Assembly (NCBI GenBank): GCA_005765155.1
Contig: VCCP01000003.1
Location: forward strand, 5,084,001-5,148,000
Length of the DNA: 64,000 nt
Direction: 5' to 3'
Source of the DNA: Zelopaecilomyces penicillatus
Lineage: Eukaryota > Ascomycota > Sordariomycetes > Hypocreales > Pseudodiploosporaceae
Below are positions 43,111 through 56,303 of this stretch, in pieces. A program made the translations under genes and the position numbers. Numbering within the stretch: the first letter of the stretch is position 1; each line of letters begins with the position of its first letter. Under the pieces are notes generated by a model. The model saw nothing but the letters and a program-made list of their open reading frames with translations. It was not told the origin of the DNA and ran no database searches.

Positions 43111-46100
43111 GAGCTGGGTAGGCGATCTTTAATCCATCATCCATCGGGATATCACTATATCATGAGCCCGCAAACCGGGGCTGTAGGATGGCAGCATGCT
43201 CAAAGCCATGAAGTTATGATACGGGAAACAGAAGCCCTGTGGTAGATTGCTGGTGTATTTGAAGGATTTCGAAGCATGTCATGATATCAATTGGTGAGCT
43301 CTATAGCACCCTAACCGACTCTTTCTCAGAATAATGAACGGAAACCTGCAATGGATGGATAGCTGTTCTTTACCTAGCCTTTCATGTTTGAGCCACAAAG
43401 GTTTCCCCTCCCAAATCCTACCTCTTGCTTCTCTTCCTCCGACTCATACTCATTGGCTTTTACACTCACTCCCCTCCTCATCAACCTCTCCGTAATGGCA
43501 AACCCTCAAAACTCTCCGTTTTATCTTGTCACAAACGTAAAAATGAAGACACATACCCCCGTTCCACCGTTTGCCAGTTATGTCCTCTATCAAGACACCC
43601 CAGATCCTCGCGATCAGCGGATAGTTGTTTAAAAAAAGACACAAGGCGTGGCTGACCCGGCTACGTCTGAGGCGCCCGATGCTGACGGGCGTTTTTGCTT
43701 TTCCCGCCCCCATTTATGTCGGGCTGACTTTTCATGTTTTCTACGAAAGAAGAGGGGTCCTGTTATCAGAACACGAATGCTAGATGCTAGACTACCAACG
43801 TGGCAAAGCAAGGGGACCGTTATCTTTGCCCAGGGAAGCCGTTGTATAGCAACTGCCGTGAATGAGTTGCTCATTGTCGGTATCGCCCCAACATGCGGAA
43901 CAGCTTAGCCCCCAAGAACCTATCGCATTCTGCAGAAGCGAGCCCCAAGTATCATCTACTTTGCCTCAGATGTACACTTTCAACAATGGTATTCTTTCTG
44001 TTAGCTGTCCTTATGACGCTCATTCTTCACCCCTGGTCCCTGGCATTACGCCTCAAACACACTCGTACACTCCATCTTTCCCGGCTCCACGGCACCGACC
44101 GTACCTTTTCCGCCCCCGCGATACCATCCCTCCCCGTGGTCCGTTTGCGCTGTTGTACAAGAATTGAAAGCTACAATACTCTGTACACCGGGCGACAATC
44201 ATTGCCATTGCGGCCTAAGCGACAAAGACTAGATAGAGTCAGCCAGCCGTTCCATGCCTATGAGTCGACATGCGTGTGGTTCAGCTCGCCCGCCCGCGTG
44301 GGACGGAATGGAATGAAACCACCTGCAGCAGGAGACCCTTGGATTACCATCTAGCGCCGCACACCTTTCCAATTTAGCTCTAAATGCATCACTGGTGGCC
44401 AGCAGTAGCATGCAGAAGGTCATTAACTTGGTTGGGTTCCTTGTCCTGTCTGTCAGCCCCTCGCACCATCATCTATCGACCTTACGCGACATTCGCACTG
44501 GTTAAGTATACCAGACCCAATTGGCAGACGCATCTCCTCGGAAAGTACCCATCAAACATCCCTAGACGACCGCTCATTCGTGTGTGTATTAATCCATCCG
44601 TTGGGGCATGATTGATGTTGGGCTTTCGGAGCCGAGCACCGCGCCAACGGCTAAGACGGCTTCTCGATGCCCCCACCGATCCATCAGCCGTCATTCCGTG
44701 ATTTCAAGATGGATCCCATGGCCCACCAACAGCCGCATGGGCTTGCGTCGCCATTGTTGATGCTGACGACTGTAGCTAAGCTTCAACAGCGCGGCAATCC
44801 AGGCAACGTAAAATAGCGGGTGGTGATGCGCAGACACACAGAGCTCCTGACCACAATGGCGCAGATGCAAAAAGGGACGAATCGGCGGATTGCCAAATAC
44901 AGAAGATGGCATCCATGCCCACAGCAGTAGTAATGCACACTCCTCCCCCCTATTACCGAGGAGAAAGCTCGCCACGATGCAAGAGTAGGATAATAATAAA
45001 AGTCCGGGGCGAGCTGCGTTACAAACGGGAGCTTCGGACCCCCGTGAACTTGCTTTCCGAGGGGACTCAATTTTCAGAGAAGAGATACACAACACCATCA
45101 ACAACAATGCAGCAGCTATTCCCCAGCCTGATTCTCACCGCGAAACGTTTTCTTCGCCGGCGGTTTGCGCGCCAAGTTCATAAGAAACATGCGCACGCAA
45201 TGCTATGCGACGGAAGCCTGCGTCACTAGAAGCATTTCATTAAACTATGCATGCATTTTGAAAAGACTAGAGCAAAGTAACAGCAAAACCAATGTAACTC
45301 GGTCGATCAGCCCATTAACCATAATTCCGTCCATTTCCCCCCCATCAGCGCCTGCAATGTCACGGCCGTGTGCATAACGGACGGAGTGAGACGCCCATGG
45401 CTACAAGGCACGCCACCCGCGCCAAAACGAAAAAGAAAGAAAATAGCATGAGACAAAGAGGATACAAGCACGTGTTTTTGCATGGAACCAATGTGTGATT
45501 TTGTGTTTAAGCATAGAATATAGGGCGAAACACGGGGTTGTGCTGAGCCAAGGTTGAGTTGAACCAGCTAGGCGGGCCGTTCCTAAGCCTCCATTTTGCT
45601 TTTGGTAGCGTTTGAAACTGTATTTAATCAATGATGATACTGTTACAGTTCTGGCGGTTATTTATGGTGGCATTCGTCAATAGGAAAACTGTATGTCATT
45701 AAAGAGAGATTTGTTGGGCAAAATGTGCGGGTTAATAGATCATCACCTCATATCTACCAACAACACCAAAGAACCAACACATCCCCACACCGAGTTCCAC
45801 CTCCATCATCGCCAAGACGGCACTGAGCTGGCCCTCGAACAACCGACATGACCCCCAACATCTCGAGATCCTGATAGGCATCCATAGTCCTTAAGGCTTT
45901 CCCTTACCGCCCAGAAAAAGGTTCGCACATGATGTACGCCAAGCCGGGACTGTCGCCGCCTCCCAATTATTAAGTATGTGCCCGGTCGCCGGAAGGTGGC
46001 GGAGAGCGATCGACCTAAGGGGCTACCACCAAACATCCAGCCCTTTACCTACGTTGCCTATTACGTTACGTAGTTGGATCTAACACACATGTGTGTGTGG

Positions 46101-48343
46101 GCAAACCCATAGCCAGACCTGGGATGGGATGAAAAGAGCTGGGATCCTAGCTGAGCCCTAATCAGCCAGAGTCAACTGTCCGAGGCTCCGTTCCATCCCC
46201 CCCCCCCACCAGCTCTGGTCCGGCAAACTCGTGCCGACAAGCTGCATTGGATCATCGTCATCCAACAGCCCTCCATCCGCACGCCTTGTAATGGAGAAAG
46301 CGATCGTCGCCTGTTGCCGTAATATCCCGGCTGCAATACGGATACGCAAATATGAAGTAATACGTAGTTCCAACAACAACCCACGCATCCATATCATCAC
46401 CACTTACACACGCACACATTGGATATTCATCATCAATGTCAAAGCAAAACACCTTACATTTTGACAGATAGCCCCCGGTCACGTCCGTAGACACGCCCCT
46501 CTGCTCAGCTTCCGTCGTCCATCCAATCCCCCACTTCCGCATGTCCTGTGCCGGGCAGCCAGTGCGGGTCCGATGCGCTGCGCTGCGATGCGATGCAACG
46601 CACAACATGCACAATGCAAGCCTGAGCGTTTTATTTGGTGTGAGTGGCACACACACACACACACACACACTCAACACTCACATTTACACACACCACACAA
46701 GATTCCATCATCAAACTCACTCACCCTTTTGGTGTATTCATCTTTGCAAAAAAAAAAAAGCAACAAGTAATTCCCGAATTCTCCGTTTTGAGCCGCTGAC
46801 CTGCAAGCACTTACATGCCGTCCACATCCTTAACAAAAACATCCCGTCTCTCTATACCTATTCCACACCCTCAGGATTCCTCCGTGAAGCCTAGCAAGCC
46901 CTAGTTAGCATCTCTCTACTCTTCTTAGTAGGCCAAACTATTAATTTACTCCAAAACGTCATCACACCACCAATCTCCAGGCAGCGGTGTGGAACTTGCC
47001 GACTGCCCTCTTTCCATCAAACAAAATCCCCCACCGTCTCAACACCATTGGGCTACGTTGTAGTACAGAATATGTAATGCCAATTCCATAACATCAACCA
47101 AGGCCTTATCCCAAATGTCACTTGACAACAAAACAGGCTGGATACAATACAAACCTCACACTAATTCAACAGTTCCCCTACAAAAAGCATAGTTCCAAAG
47201 CATCATGTAACGTAAAAAAGCATCCCATCGGAGCTTTCCGACTTGGCAAGCCCCAAACAAAAGCCTTCAACCCACATTCACACACAGAGTTTTTCCACAT
47301 ACATGCCTTCTGTCAACAAATCGAAATCGTCTAGAAGCCTAGGTGCTGCGCCAAGACCAATCTTTGGTGGAGAACAAAAAGTTTAAATGCCAAAATAAAC
47401 ATTCAAATCCCCCGACTCTGACAAGGCTCTTCTTTTCCCGCATGAAATATAAACTTCAATCAAAATCAAATCAAAATCAATATTTCGGCTTGAGCCTGAA
47501 TGCGTTATTTCAACGAGTTGTTCTTACGTAGCGGGCGTTTTTGCAGTTTCGTTTTTCAACACCCACGGCTACAGCCTGCTCCCGTCGCATCCCGGCAAGC
47601 TTGGTCCGGCCGCCCTATGTTTGTCCTTTTTGTCGTCGTCTCCTGTAGGTCCGCTGGGCTCCTCATCCACAATGCTTGTAATTACCGGAATAGCCGTGCC
47701 AAAACATGGCACCAATCAACAGTACCAAGCGCAATGTTGTTCGTCACGAGGATGGTAGAAAAGGGATGTAAAGGTAAACTCTGAGACCATCTTGGGCCTT
47801 CCCCGCTCGCAAGTTTTCCCAGCGTCGCATTGCCGTGTCGATGCCTGTGTAATCAAAATTGTATTGATCGTCTCAGGATAATGTTTCTTCCATTTACTAA
47901 AATTCACAAGTCACAAGATTATCGCAGTCAAAGATCAAGTAGTAAAAGGTCATTCGAGTATTCAATTGAACTCTTCTAGACTATAAGTCATACCCCTATA
48001 AACTCCGGTGCGGCTGACTCTGTCCCATCCACGAGTTGCCCTGTTTGCTGCTTATACCCAACGCCATGATCAAAAGCCCTCCCACCGTGAATTATGCCCC
48101 ATGACCGAGGTGGCTGACAAAGAAAACAATAAAACTAATCAAAAAGTGTATAATGAAATGTGGACGTATAAGTATGTTGTTGAAGTGTTGTGGAGGCTGA
48201 GAGAGTAAAGGCATTTCCCAGAGCATCTATCCCCGCCTCATCATAGTTGCTCCGTGACGGAGCGACTTGGGAGGGCGTAGGAGCATGAAATGTGTGTATC
48301 TAGTATATATACTCGAGTTCATATCGTCGTCACAAATGATTCA
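43111..48343. other. Gene-poor stretch before the SAT4/HAL4 kinase
   Basis: No frame with a recognisable domain. The longest (43893-44354, +) lacks a convincing start context and family. Contents include the CA microsatellite at 46648-46670, an A run at about 46749-46760, and a C run at about 46199-46207. The last 1.5 kb may hold the 3' UTR of the kinase gene. Confidence 0.4.
46648..46670. repeat. (CA)n microsatellite
   Basis: About 11 uninterrupted CA units in non-coding DNA. Confidence 0.9.
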
Positions 48344-50848
48344 TCAGTACCCCGGTTGGCCGGGCATCTTGCCCAGTGAGTGAGAGCCGTGGGACTTGAG
48401 AGGCAGGTGGCTGTGGCAGAAGATCTTCTTGCTTCCGTTCTTGCCGTTGCAGTAATCCTTCTTTGTCGCGTCAATCATCTGGGATGGGTCGTCGTAAGAC
48501 TCTAGCTGACAACACTCGATATTCTTGACCCATCGGTTGTTGAGTACCTCGTTGATGGTGATGCGCTTCTTGGGGTTTGGGTTCAGCATTTGCAGCAGAA
48601 CACGACGCAGTGCGGGTGGGTTGACGCCCACGTCTAGGGCCTGGCAGACTGGGTAGTCCGTCTCCGTGATGCATGCATCGGGAGAGTCATGCTTCTTATT
48701 CCACTTGGCCCAGCCTGCTACGAGCTTGTCGTAATGCAGGTTACCACGCTCAGCTCGTGACCAGATGGCACCGCCAAAGATCATGTAGATCATGACAATG
48801 GCTGAGCCCCACACATCGAGGGCCCGAGGATCGTACTGCTCCTTCTTTTCGAGAACTTCGGGTGCAATATAGGGCTCGCTGCCACAAATGCCTGGCGAGC
48901 AAAGTCTAATTTCGGCCATATTGGTGCCGCACTGGCCACCGGCCTCACGCAGTCCTGGATGCGTGCCGCAGAAAACTTCTGAGACGCCGAAATCTGTAAT
49001 CTTGAGCTTGCTGTCTTTAGTTATAAGCAGGTTTTCGAGTTTAATGTCACGGTGGGCAATGCCGTTCGCATGTAGATAGCCGACTCCCTGAATCAACTGC
49101 TTGAACAGGCAGAGACGGTCCTTCTGCTTCGCCTCACCCTTGAGAAACCCCTTTTGCACAAGGCTAAAGAGATCACCTTCTGAGCAGTATTCCATCACGT
49201 GATTCCATCGCCCGTGATCACCGCAAAGTCGGATCGTCTCGACAATATTGGGGTGGTGCAGACTCTTGCCAATGCTGTATTCGGACTTGATCTTCTTATC
49301 ATAATCATCCTTGCTCTCACGACCCGACTTTCCACGGAACTCCTTGACGGCGTAGAGCTCATTAACACAACCCTTGCGAGTCATGAGAGTAACCTTGGAG
49401 GCGGCGCCTTTGCCAAGGTGTTTGCCATGACGGCCAAATTTGCTGAGGTACTCAAACTCGTTAAGCAGTTCGGCGACGTCAACATTGAAATCATCAGGCA
49501 AACTCAAGCTCATACGTCTGGCCTTGGCACCGGTGCCAGCCTCTGGAGGCATCGCCCAGGGCAAGCGCTCAGGTGGGAATGTCTGGCCATCAGCGGCATT
49601 CTCAATCGCTGAATGATGAGGCGGCATCACTCGATGTCCAGCATCAAAGCTGCTAGCGCGGCGAGGGGCAGGCTTGTTCTGGCGCGTTCCACCTCGGCTC
49701 CCAACAAAATTCACTGCCCGTCCACGAAGGCTGAAGCCGGTTCCTGTTCTCTTCTTCTTGAAGTCTGCGGGTTCAGGAAGATCGCCGTTGGCAATTGCAG
49801 ACGACCGATTAGTGGGAGCCATCTCTAGTGGTGATCCAGGCGATGAGGGCGAGTTGGACATGGTCGAATTTGAATAGCCACTAACTGAGGACGCTGGCTG
49901 GTAGGGAATGCTAGTAGGAGGGCGAGCCATTGTGTTGGTAGTATGTCTCGTCAAAACGGAATCAGAGCCATTGGGAGGGCGTGAGTCGAATGGATTGCTC
50001 TCCCGATCAATCTGGGAATTGGAGCGGCGGAAAAAGCTAGACATGGTGCGTCTGAAACTTGATGTAGAGCCACGGGTGGGTCGCCGAGTAAGAGTTTGAG
50101 GCGGAACAGACTCTGAAGGGGTCGTCGCCTTGGGAGTGACGGAAGAGTCGTCCTGGCTGGAATATGTGGGTGTGAGGGATAGAGGCGCCGCGTCCGTCGT
50201 CAAAGGCGGGGAGGGGGCGGGATATGAAGGAGCAGAGAGAATAGGTGCCTTGGTCTCTGTCCTGAGACTCTGGTGCTCGGATTGAACACGGCTGAGGCCT
50301 TGGTAGTGCTGGAACAGATCCTGAGAGTGCTGGAGAGTGGTAAACTCCTGTGACTGACGGCCGCTCACGGGTGTGACGGGCTCAATGGGTGACTCGCTTG
50401 ACGACTCGTCACCTTCTTCGAGGATGGGATCGGGCAGCTCAAGAGGATATTGACGTGGGGAGCACGAGTAGTAATTAGAGGGGTAGTTGCATTGGAGCAA
50501 CTGGTCTGAGTCTATTCGAGAATGAACAAGAGATTTAGTCAGCAACGGAGCCGTAAAGACTGAAAATGATCAATCACGTCAACAGTCGGCGCGCGAGGCC
50601 GGAATTAGGACCGAGGGCGAGAGTCGGTTGTGGGTGAAAAAAAAGAATAGCGAGGCAATGCGACTGTGGTGGGTGACGGATGCAGCGGATGAAGAGCGGG
50701 AATGACGGCAACGAAGAAGAGGGCGAGAGAGGACGAAGGACGGGCTATTTTACTGACCTGAGTCGGCGACAGAACCTGAAAGGTACTGGGGCTCGTTGTG
50801 TGCTGGAGAGTGGGCAAGCATGCTCACTGGGGCTGCTGAGAGCGCCAT
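48344..50848 (-). CDS. SAT4/HAL4-like serine/threonine protein kinase
   Basis: Two exons, 50848-50758 and 50511-48344, with a 246-nt intron (gtcagt...gaatag), giving 752 aa. The splice joins SVADS to DSDQLLQCN and gives a start (MALSAAPVS) better than the in-frame ATG at 50545. The first 380 residues are Ser/Pro/Thr-rich and disordered. The kinase domain is about 387-690: LGKGAASKV, the lysine of YAVKEF (about 420), HRDIKLENLL, DFG, and APEVLEKKEQYDPRALDVW. The insert HPGLREAGGQCGTN and the SPGICGSEPYIAPEVL context fit the fungal NPR/HAL kinase group. In yeast, Sat4/Hal4 promotes K+ uptake and salt tolerance through Trk1. It is a core-genome gene that marks the end of the accessory region. 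Confidence 0.9.
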
Positions 50849-53800
50849 GGTTTTAGCGGGTGGTTGGCTGTGGGTGCTGTGGTTGGTGCTAAGCAGGTCT
50901 GGAGGCCACAGGCTGAGCTGGACCAGGGCGACACTGTGCTTTGGGGTACTGTACTGTGCCTGCTGAGGGTTGGTCAGCTTCAGGGGGCCCGGGGACGGTG
51001 ATGGGGTTCAGTGAGCCTGCTGGCGGGGTTCGCCTGTGGGCGCTTCTCGGTTGGCCGCTGGACGCGGACTTGATACCCATAAAAAGAAGAGGGGATGGGG
51101 GAATGGGGGGGGAGGCCACTCACGACGTAATGGATCAACCACTAAAATCCAGTGGCAGGCTCCGATGGGTGACAAGCCCGCGGTGTCGCCGAACCGACTA
51201 TCTAAGATGGAACGGGTTGGTATCGGCCGGGTGACGGGATCTCGAACGCCGCTACAGGTCAAGTGTAGGAAGAATGCTCGCGGTTCGCTGTTCAGACGTC
51301 AAGAACAGGATCAGAGAGAAAATAGTAAGATGCAATGCAAAGCTTCGTGTGTCCGTGATCGTCCGATGGTGTTCACGTCTTTGGGGCGTCTGGCGTCCGT
51401 TGTAGTGAGAGGGTTCAGTGGCAACCGCTTGATGTGCGTAGTGGTGTCGTCCAAATATGGGGGAAAGACAAGTTTCCTGCAAAAGGGTCTTTATGAGCCT
51501 AGGTCTACCCTGTCTGTTCAGAAATCCGTAGTGCGAAGATCGAGACGTCCAGCGAGGAAATGCGAGAAAACCCGTCTATCCAAATGGCTGACAGAAAGGC
51601 TGTTGTGCCAAGCTGTGGGCGAGTAAGAGTGGCGAGGTGTGTGTGTGCCGGCCGCATTCGCACCAATGGGTTTCTCGATATAGTTGGTATAGAAGTTGCC
51701 GTTTTCTGGTATATAGAGGCGGAAGAGGAGGAAGAAAGTGGTAGTAGAAGAAGAAAAAGACGGCGTAGGTACAAGGTTATAACAGTAAAGAATACTTAGG
51801 TAGTTGAGTGTGTGTTGTATAAAACTCGGAAAACCCCGATAGACAGGAGACCAGGAAGCAGGAGGGTCGATCAGAAAAGAGGCGGGAGGCGGAGGGATTA
51901 ATAAAACAACAAGAGCGAGCAATGGGACAAGCCAGCGTTCGTTCGCCTCGAGAGTTTCGGCAGTCTCTCGTCTCTGTGGCGGGTTCTGGGCTTGGCGACG
52001 GCTGCTACCTGTTATTACAGTACTGCCTGGTGCTGCTGCTCTCGATACTGGGGGGTGGATGGTGGGTGGTGGCAGAGAGTGGGTATGGAGGTGTGTGTGC
52101 TAGAGAGTTCCCCAAGGGGGGCGTGAGGCGTGTGGCAAAGGTAGGTAAGTGCAGAGAGACAAGACAGATGGAGACGGACAAGAACAAGGAGAGACAGAAG
52201 AGAGACGCTATGTACGATATGGGTGGGGGGAAGGCGACGCAAAAGGTTCGCTGAGATGCGAGAATGTCTGTGTGTTTGAGCTCACCTGGGTTGGGGTGCT
52301 GTATTGTGTGTGCTATGTGCTTTGTGCTTTGTGTATAGAGTACAACCATAAGGTACTACTAGATATTGTGTGTGTGCACGGCGATATGTGTGCGGATGGA
52401 TAAGGTATGCACCAAAGTACCGCCAGCCGTACATTTACATCCCACAAGGGACCGTATCCAACGATGGTTTCCGCCCTATAGCTCGGTTCTAGCCGTAATT
52501 GCGCTGTAAGTACTGTAGCCTGTAGCGGTACCTACAATCTTCTGACAGCACAGCAAGTCCATCTCTTTCCCACGCAATTGACTCCACACGATATAATAGG
52601 GCTTTCTCTAGAGAATTGAACCGCCTTGGGACCATGAGATGGCATAATACCGTAGGAGAAGCATAGCCAGCTGGCCAGCCAAGGGTCTGGGACAACTGCG
52701 TTTCACCCAAAATGCGTTGTACTTTGTATTCTGTACTCTGGCTTGGCCTTGGTTTGGCAGCCAGTCCAGAGAAGATTTCCCCCTACTCCCCTCCCTGGAT
52801 GGAACCTCTTAAGCCGTGCACCGTTTTGGATGGTTTCCCTTACCGTCTATCATACGTGTCGTGGATGTGTGCCGTCCCTTCGCCAGAGCTTCGCATTTTG
52901 ACACGCCCCCCCTTTCCCTCCCTTTTGGCACATCGTCCTCCCGTCTCTTTTGCCATCTCTTCAAGTTCCTCCGCCGCCAAACCCAGATGGATAAGCAGGT
53001 AGGGTGGTGATGGGAAACCCCCGGGTTGGTTTAGCAGGTTGATGCGTGATGCGATGCATGTCCCCCATCAGGAATCCCCAGGTTAGAAGCTTGTATTCTA
53101 AACATGCCCACCTGTCGCACGTTCAACCGGGCAACATGTACACGCGTATATACTGTTCTTCCGTCTGTTCTGTAGCCGATTCCACCGCCGCTTTGTGTCC
53201 ATTGGTATACCAGGTACCCGGACGGCAGCTGCGCCAGCTCAGCAACCAGCAGAGCATGGCAATCAGCATCATCATGATCTTCCATTATCCATAAGCCGCC
53301 AGCACCGCCATTCAATCAGAGCCAAGAATAGGCGGGATCACCCTTGAGATTGCGACGACGTTGACGACGACAGCGACAGCCAGTCAGCCAGCCAGCAATG
53401 AAAACGGGGACCAGGACCAGGCTGGCGCGCTTGCCCTGTCTGTTTCCCCCCCGTCAGTGGTGGACAGGATTTACGATGCGCTCATCGGTTGTTAGCCCCG
53501 ACGATTGTATTTGCCCTGCCTGTCGTTTCTGCTTAGTTCCGGCGACTGACGGGGCCGACAAGGGCCGACAGGGGCCCGGTCTCGAAGTGTGAGCAAGCAT
53601 AAAAAATGTCAATGAGGCCAATTGTGTGCACTCAAGCAAGCAAGCTATACTTTGTCCTGTGCAGTAATAATGGGACACTCACGCCACAAACGAGCAATTA
53701 ATACCAGAGTGCTAATTGTGGTGGACATCCCACACATCCACTCAAGTAAACACTAGCATAGCATCGCCGGGCCATCATCTTCGTCTCCGTCTCCTACCTG

Positions 53801-54999
53801 CACATTGCATTGTGTAGGTTCCGAGGCCAATGCACACTCTCCATAATACTCCATACTAAAAAACACCTAACACTCAAAGAGGTTTCCCGGCCCATCACAA
53901 TCGAGAGGTGCCAATTCGTCCGACGCCGAGCGGGTGGGATTCGCCCTGCTGCACAAGCCAGGGTGGGGGGAGCAATTCAAGCCTGCATCACCGCCAAAAC
54001 ATGTCGTTTCCGCACCTGTGCAGGACAGGCTCCATTGCTTAGGCCCTTTTTTTTGGCTGCGAATAGTGGTGCATTGAGTCTGCATTTAATCTTGTCCCAG
54101 CGGGAAGCGGCTTTTTATCCAAAGATGCATGTATTGCGGTTTCTGCTTTCTGCCGGATTAAACAATGTAGGCTCCATTATCCAGTGGGCCGCTCCCAAGC
54201 GCCATCATACCATCAAATCGACGAAACAACCCAAGCCCATTTAGATTACATGGACAGACTGCGTACCATATAGAAGCACTTTTATCAGTTGTAGTAAGAT
54301 AATCAATCCCGATGCGAAGCAATTACTTGCTAGTCATTTACTCATGAGTAGCTTTTTGCGCATGGGGCGTCATCAAGGAGGTCCCAGTTGGCATATCTTG
54401 TTACAACGTGCTCTCCCTCCTAGGTTACCTTAGGCCAAGATGTGTCTATATTGGTACCTACCTGTGTAGATCTTGCATTTCCCCCTTTCATTCTTTTTGG
54501 GGCCCTGTTGCTGTTGCTGCCAATGTTTTGCCAATGTAGCTACTCTAAACGGAAGATTGTGTTCGGTCGCTCTACCGAAGAATGAAATTCCCAATTGCCC
54601 TACGAGACGCCGTCGTTCTTGGCATTCGCGGTCTGAGGCTCGAAAGAGAATGAGAAGTGAGACACGGTGATGAAAACGGACACGGCATAATCCCTCGCTG
54701 TCCTACCTCCTCTAGAGCTCATCCCTCGCGCCTTTCGTCTCTGTTGGGTCGTCTTGGCAAAGACATAATGCTAATACCGTTTTATTAGCCGGGTGCAAGT
54801 TTTGCTTTCCAAAGGCCCTTTGCAAGGCACACTGCTCTCTCTCTGACTCTCTATCAGTTCATCCTGGATCTGAACCCTTGGATGTGTGAACCGCCACAGG
54901 CGCTCTGTGATCCAGCCCCAGTCAAAGTCAGCTGGGGGAGATCGAACTAGCACCGTTATAGGTACCTACCTCAGTCTAGCAGTCACCTGCTTGTGCACG
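50849..54999. other. Upstream region of the kinase gene and following spacer
   Basis: G/A-rich on the plus strand (C/T-rich as read from the kinase gene) from about 50.6 to 52.3 kb, as expected for a long 5' leader and promoter. Many short frames occur, none with a domain. From 52.4 kb on I see no gene. Short gac/cag tandem stretches lie at about 53346-53395. Confidence 0.4.
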
Positions 55000-56280
55000 C
55001 GACAGCTTTAACTGGAGGCTCAGCGGCCGTTTCCCTACAAGCCATTGATCCAAATTATGTATGTTACACCCACTGTGGCTCAGGGTTGAAATTAATTGCT
55101 ATTCGATTCGCAGAGCCTGCTGTCACGGTGCCAAACCGGGCACGTGTTTGTTAACCTTATTCACAAGCTTTGAACACACAAAGTGCCTAATTTTGTAGTT
55201 CCCTTGCATCGCCCATTCCACACGCAAAACATGGCAGCACACCGTCCACCAACAATGTCCAGCAAACGACATCATGGCAGCACCTCAAACCGAGGCACGA
55301 TCCTGGGGGTCAACCCTCCCTGCTCGACCTTGGACCACTTCAACATCCCACCACCACGAAAGTGACCGCACCCCAACCATCCATCCAACCCACCCACACC
55401 CAGCGTCAGAATTCGTGCCACAAGGACTTTACCCCACAGCTCAAGCCCCCTTCCCCGATGAAGGCGCTTGACGAGGCGCTTCGTCTGCTGCTATTCAATC
55501 CCAGACGAAGTGCTGAAATCCCTGGCTCATCGTCTTTCCGGCCCAGAGCCGCCCTAGGATTAGCCCCAGCCAAGCTCCACCAAGGGTCTTGTGGGCAAGG
55601 GGGAAACGGGGATGTAATTAAATATAGCTGCAGGGCATGCGAAAGGCCCTGCACGCCCGCAAGGTACGTTTATTCGTACATGCGAAGCTGCAGCACGATC
55701 GCTGTCATGCACGGCGACGGTGTTGCTATTGGTGTTGTTGCTGGTTACTGTCTTTGGATCCAGGACACCACAACACCATCGCTTCGTCACGTCGACCAAC
55801 AGGGCAAGCCAACCCGACTGCAGAATCCCCCTCTGGTTGCTATGATGCGAGACTCCCATTATAGCATTATTGCATGCGGTTTCTTTGGAAAGTCTTCATG
55901 CACGCCAGCCTCTCCTCCTCTGACCTGCATCTTGCGCTATATGATTTTGAGCTTGTTACTTCTCCCACGCGCCATTCAGCAGTATTCGGACCACCCCTCT
56001 GCAGCCTTCACATCCATTGGAGCAGGTCGGCACTGTCGGCACGGGCTACGGATACAGCTTCCAACTTCAGGCCCAATTTATCCGCTCCACGCGCGCCCTC
56101 TGGCAGCCGCATGGTCGCGTGCTACACCGAGAAAAAATCTAGAATACTAGTTTGCCTTTTTGCGCAAAGCACTTTGGCGTATTCGGCACACAGAAATCGT
56201 CCGGTCTAGTTAAAAAGTGCTTTGTACAACGTGGAGTTGGTGTCGTGTCTAGCACGCACGTTTTGATGCCGACCATCCAT

Positions 56281-56303
56281 CCCCCCCCCCCCCCCTTTTT
56301 TTC
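56281..56303. repeat. C16-T7 homopolymer junction
   Basis: Sixteen C followed by seven T. It is a polypyrimidine tract that may adopt non-B structure and is prone to length error. Confidence 0.9.

Noticed and set aside
43893..44354. 153-codon frame
   Set aside because: Biased composition, overlapping frames on both strands, no conserved motif.
55362..56150. 262-codon frame, the longest in the right-hand 13 kb
   Set aside because: No family signature, Pro/Ser/Cys-biased stretches, and an opposite-strand frame across the same bases. A hypothetical gene cannot be excluded but nothing supports it.
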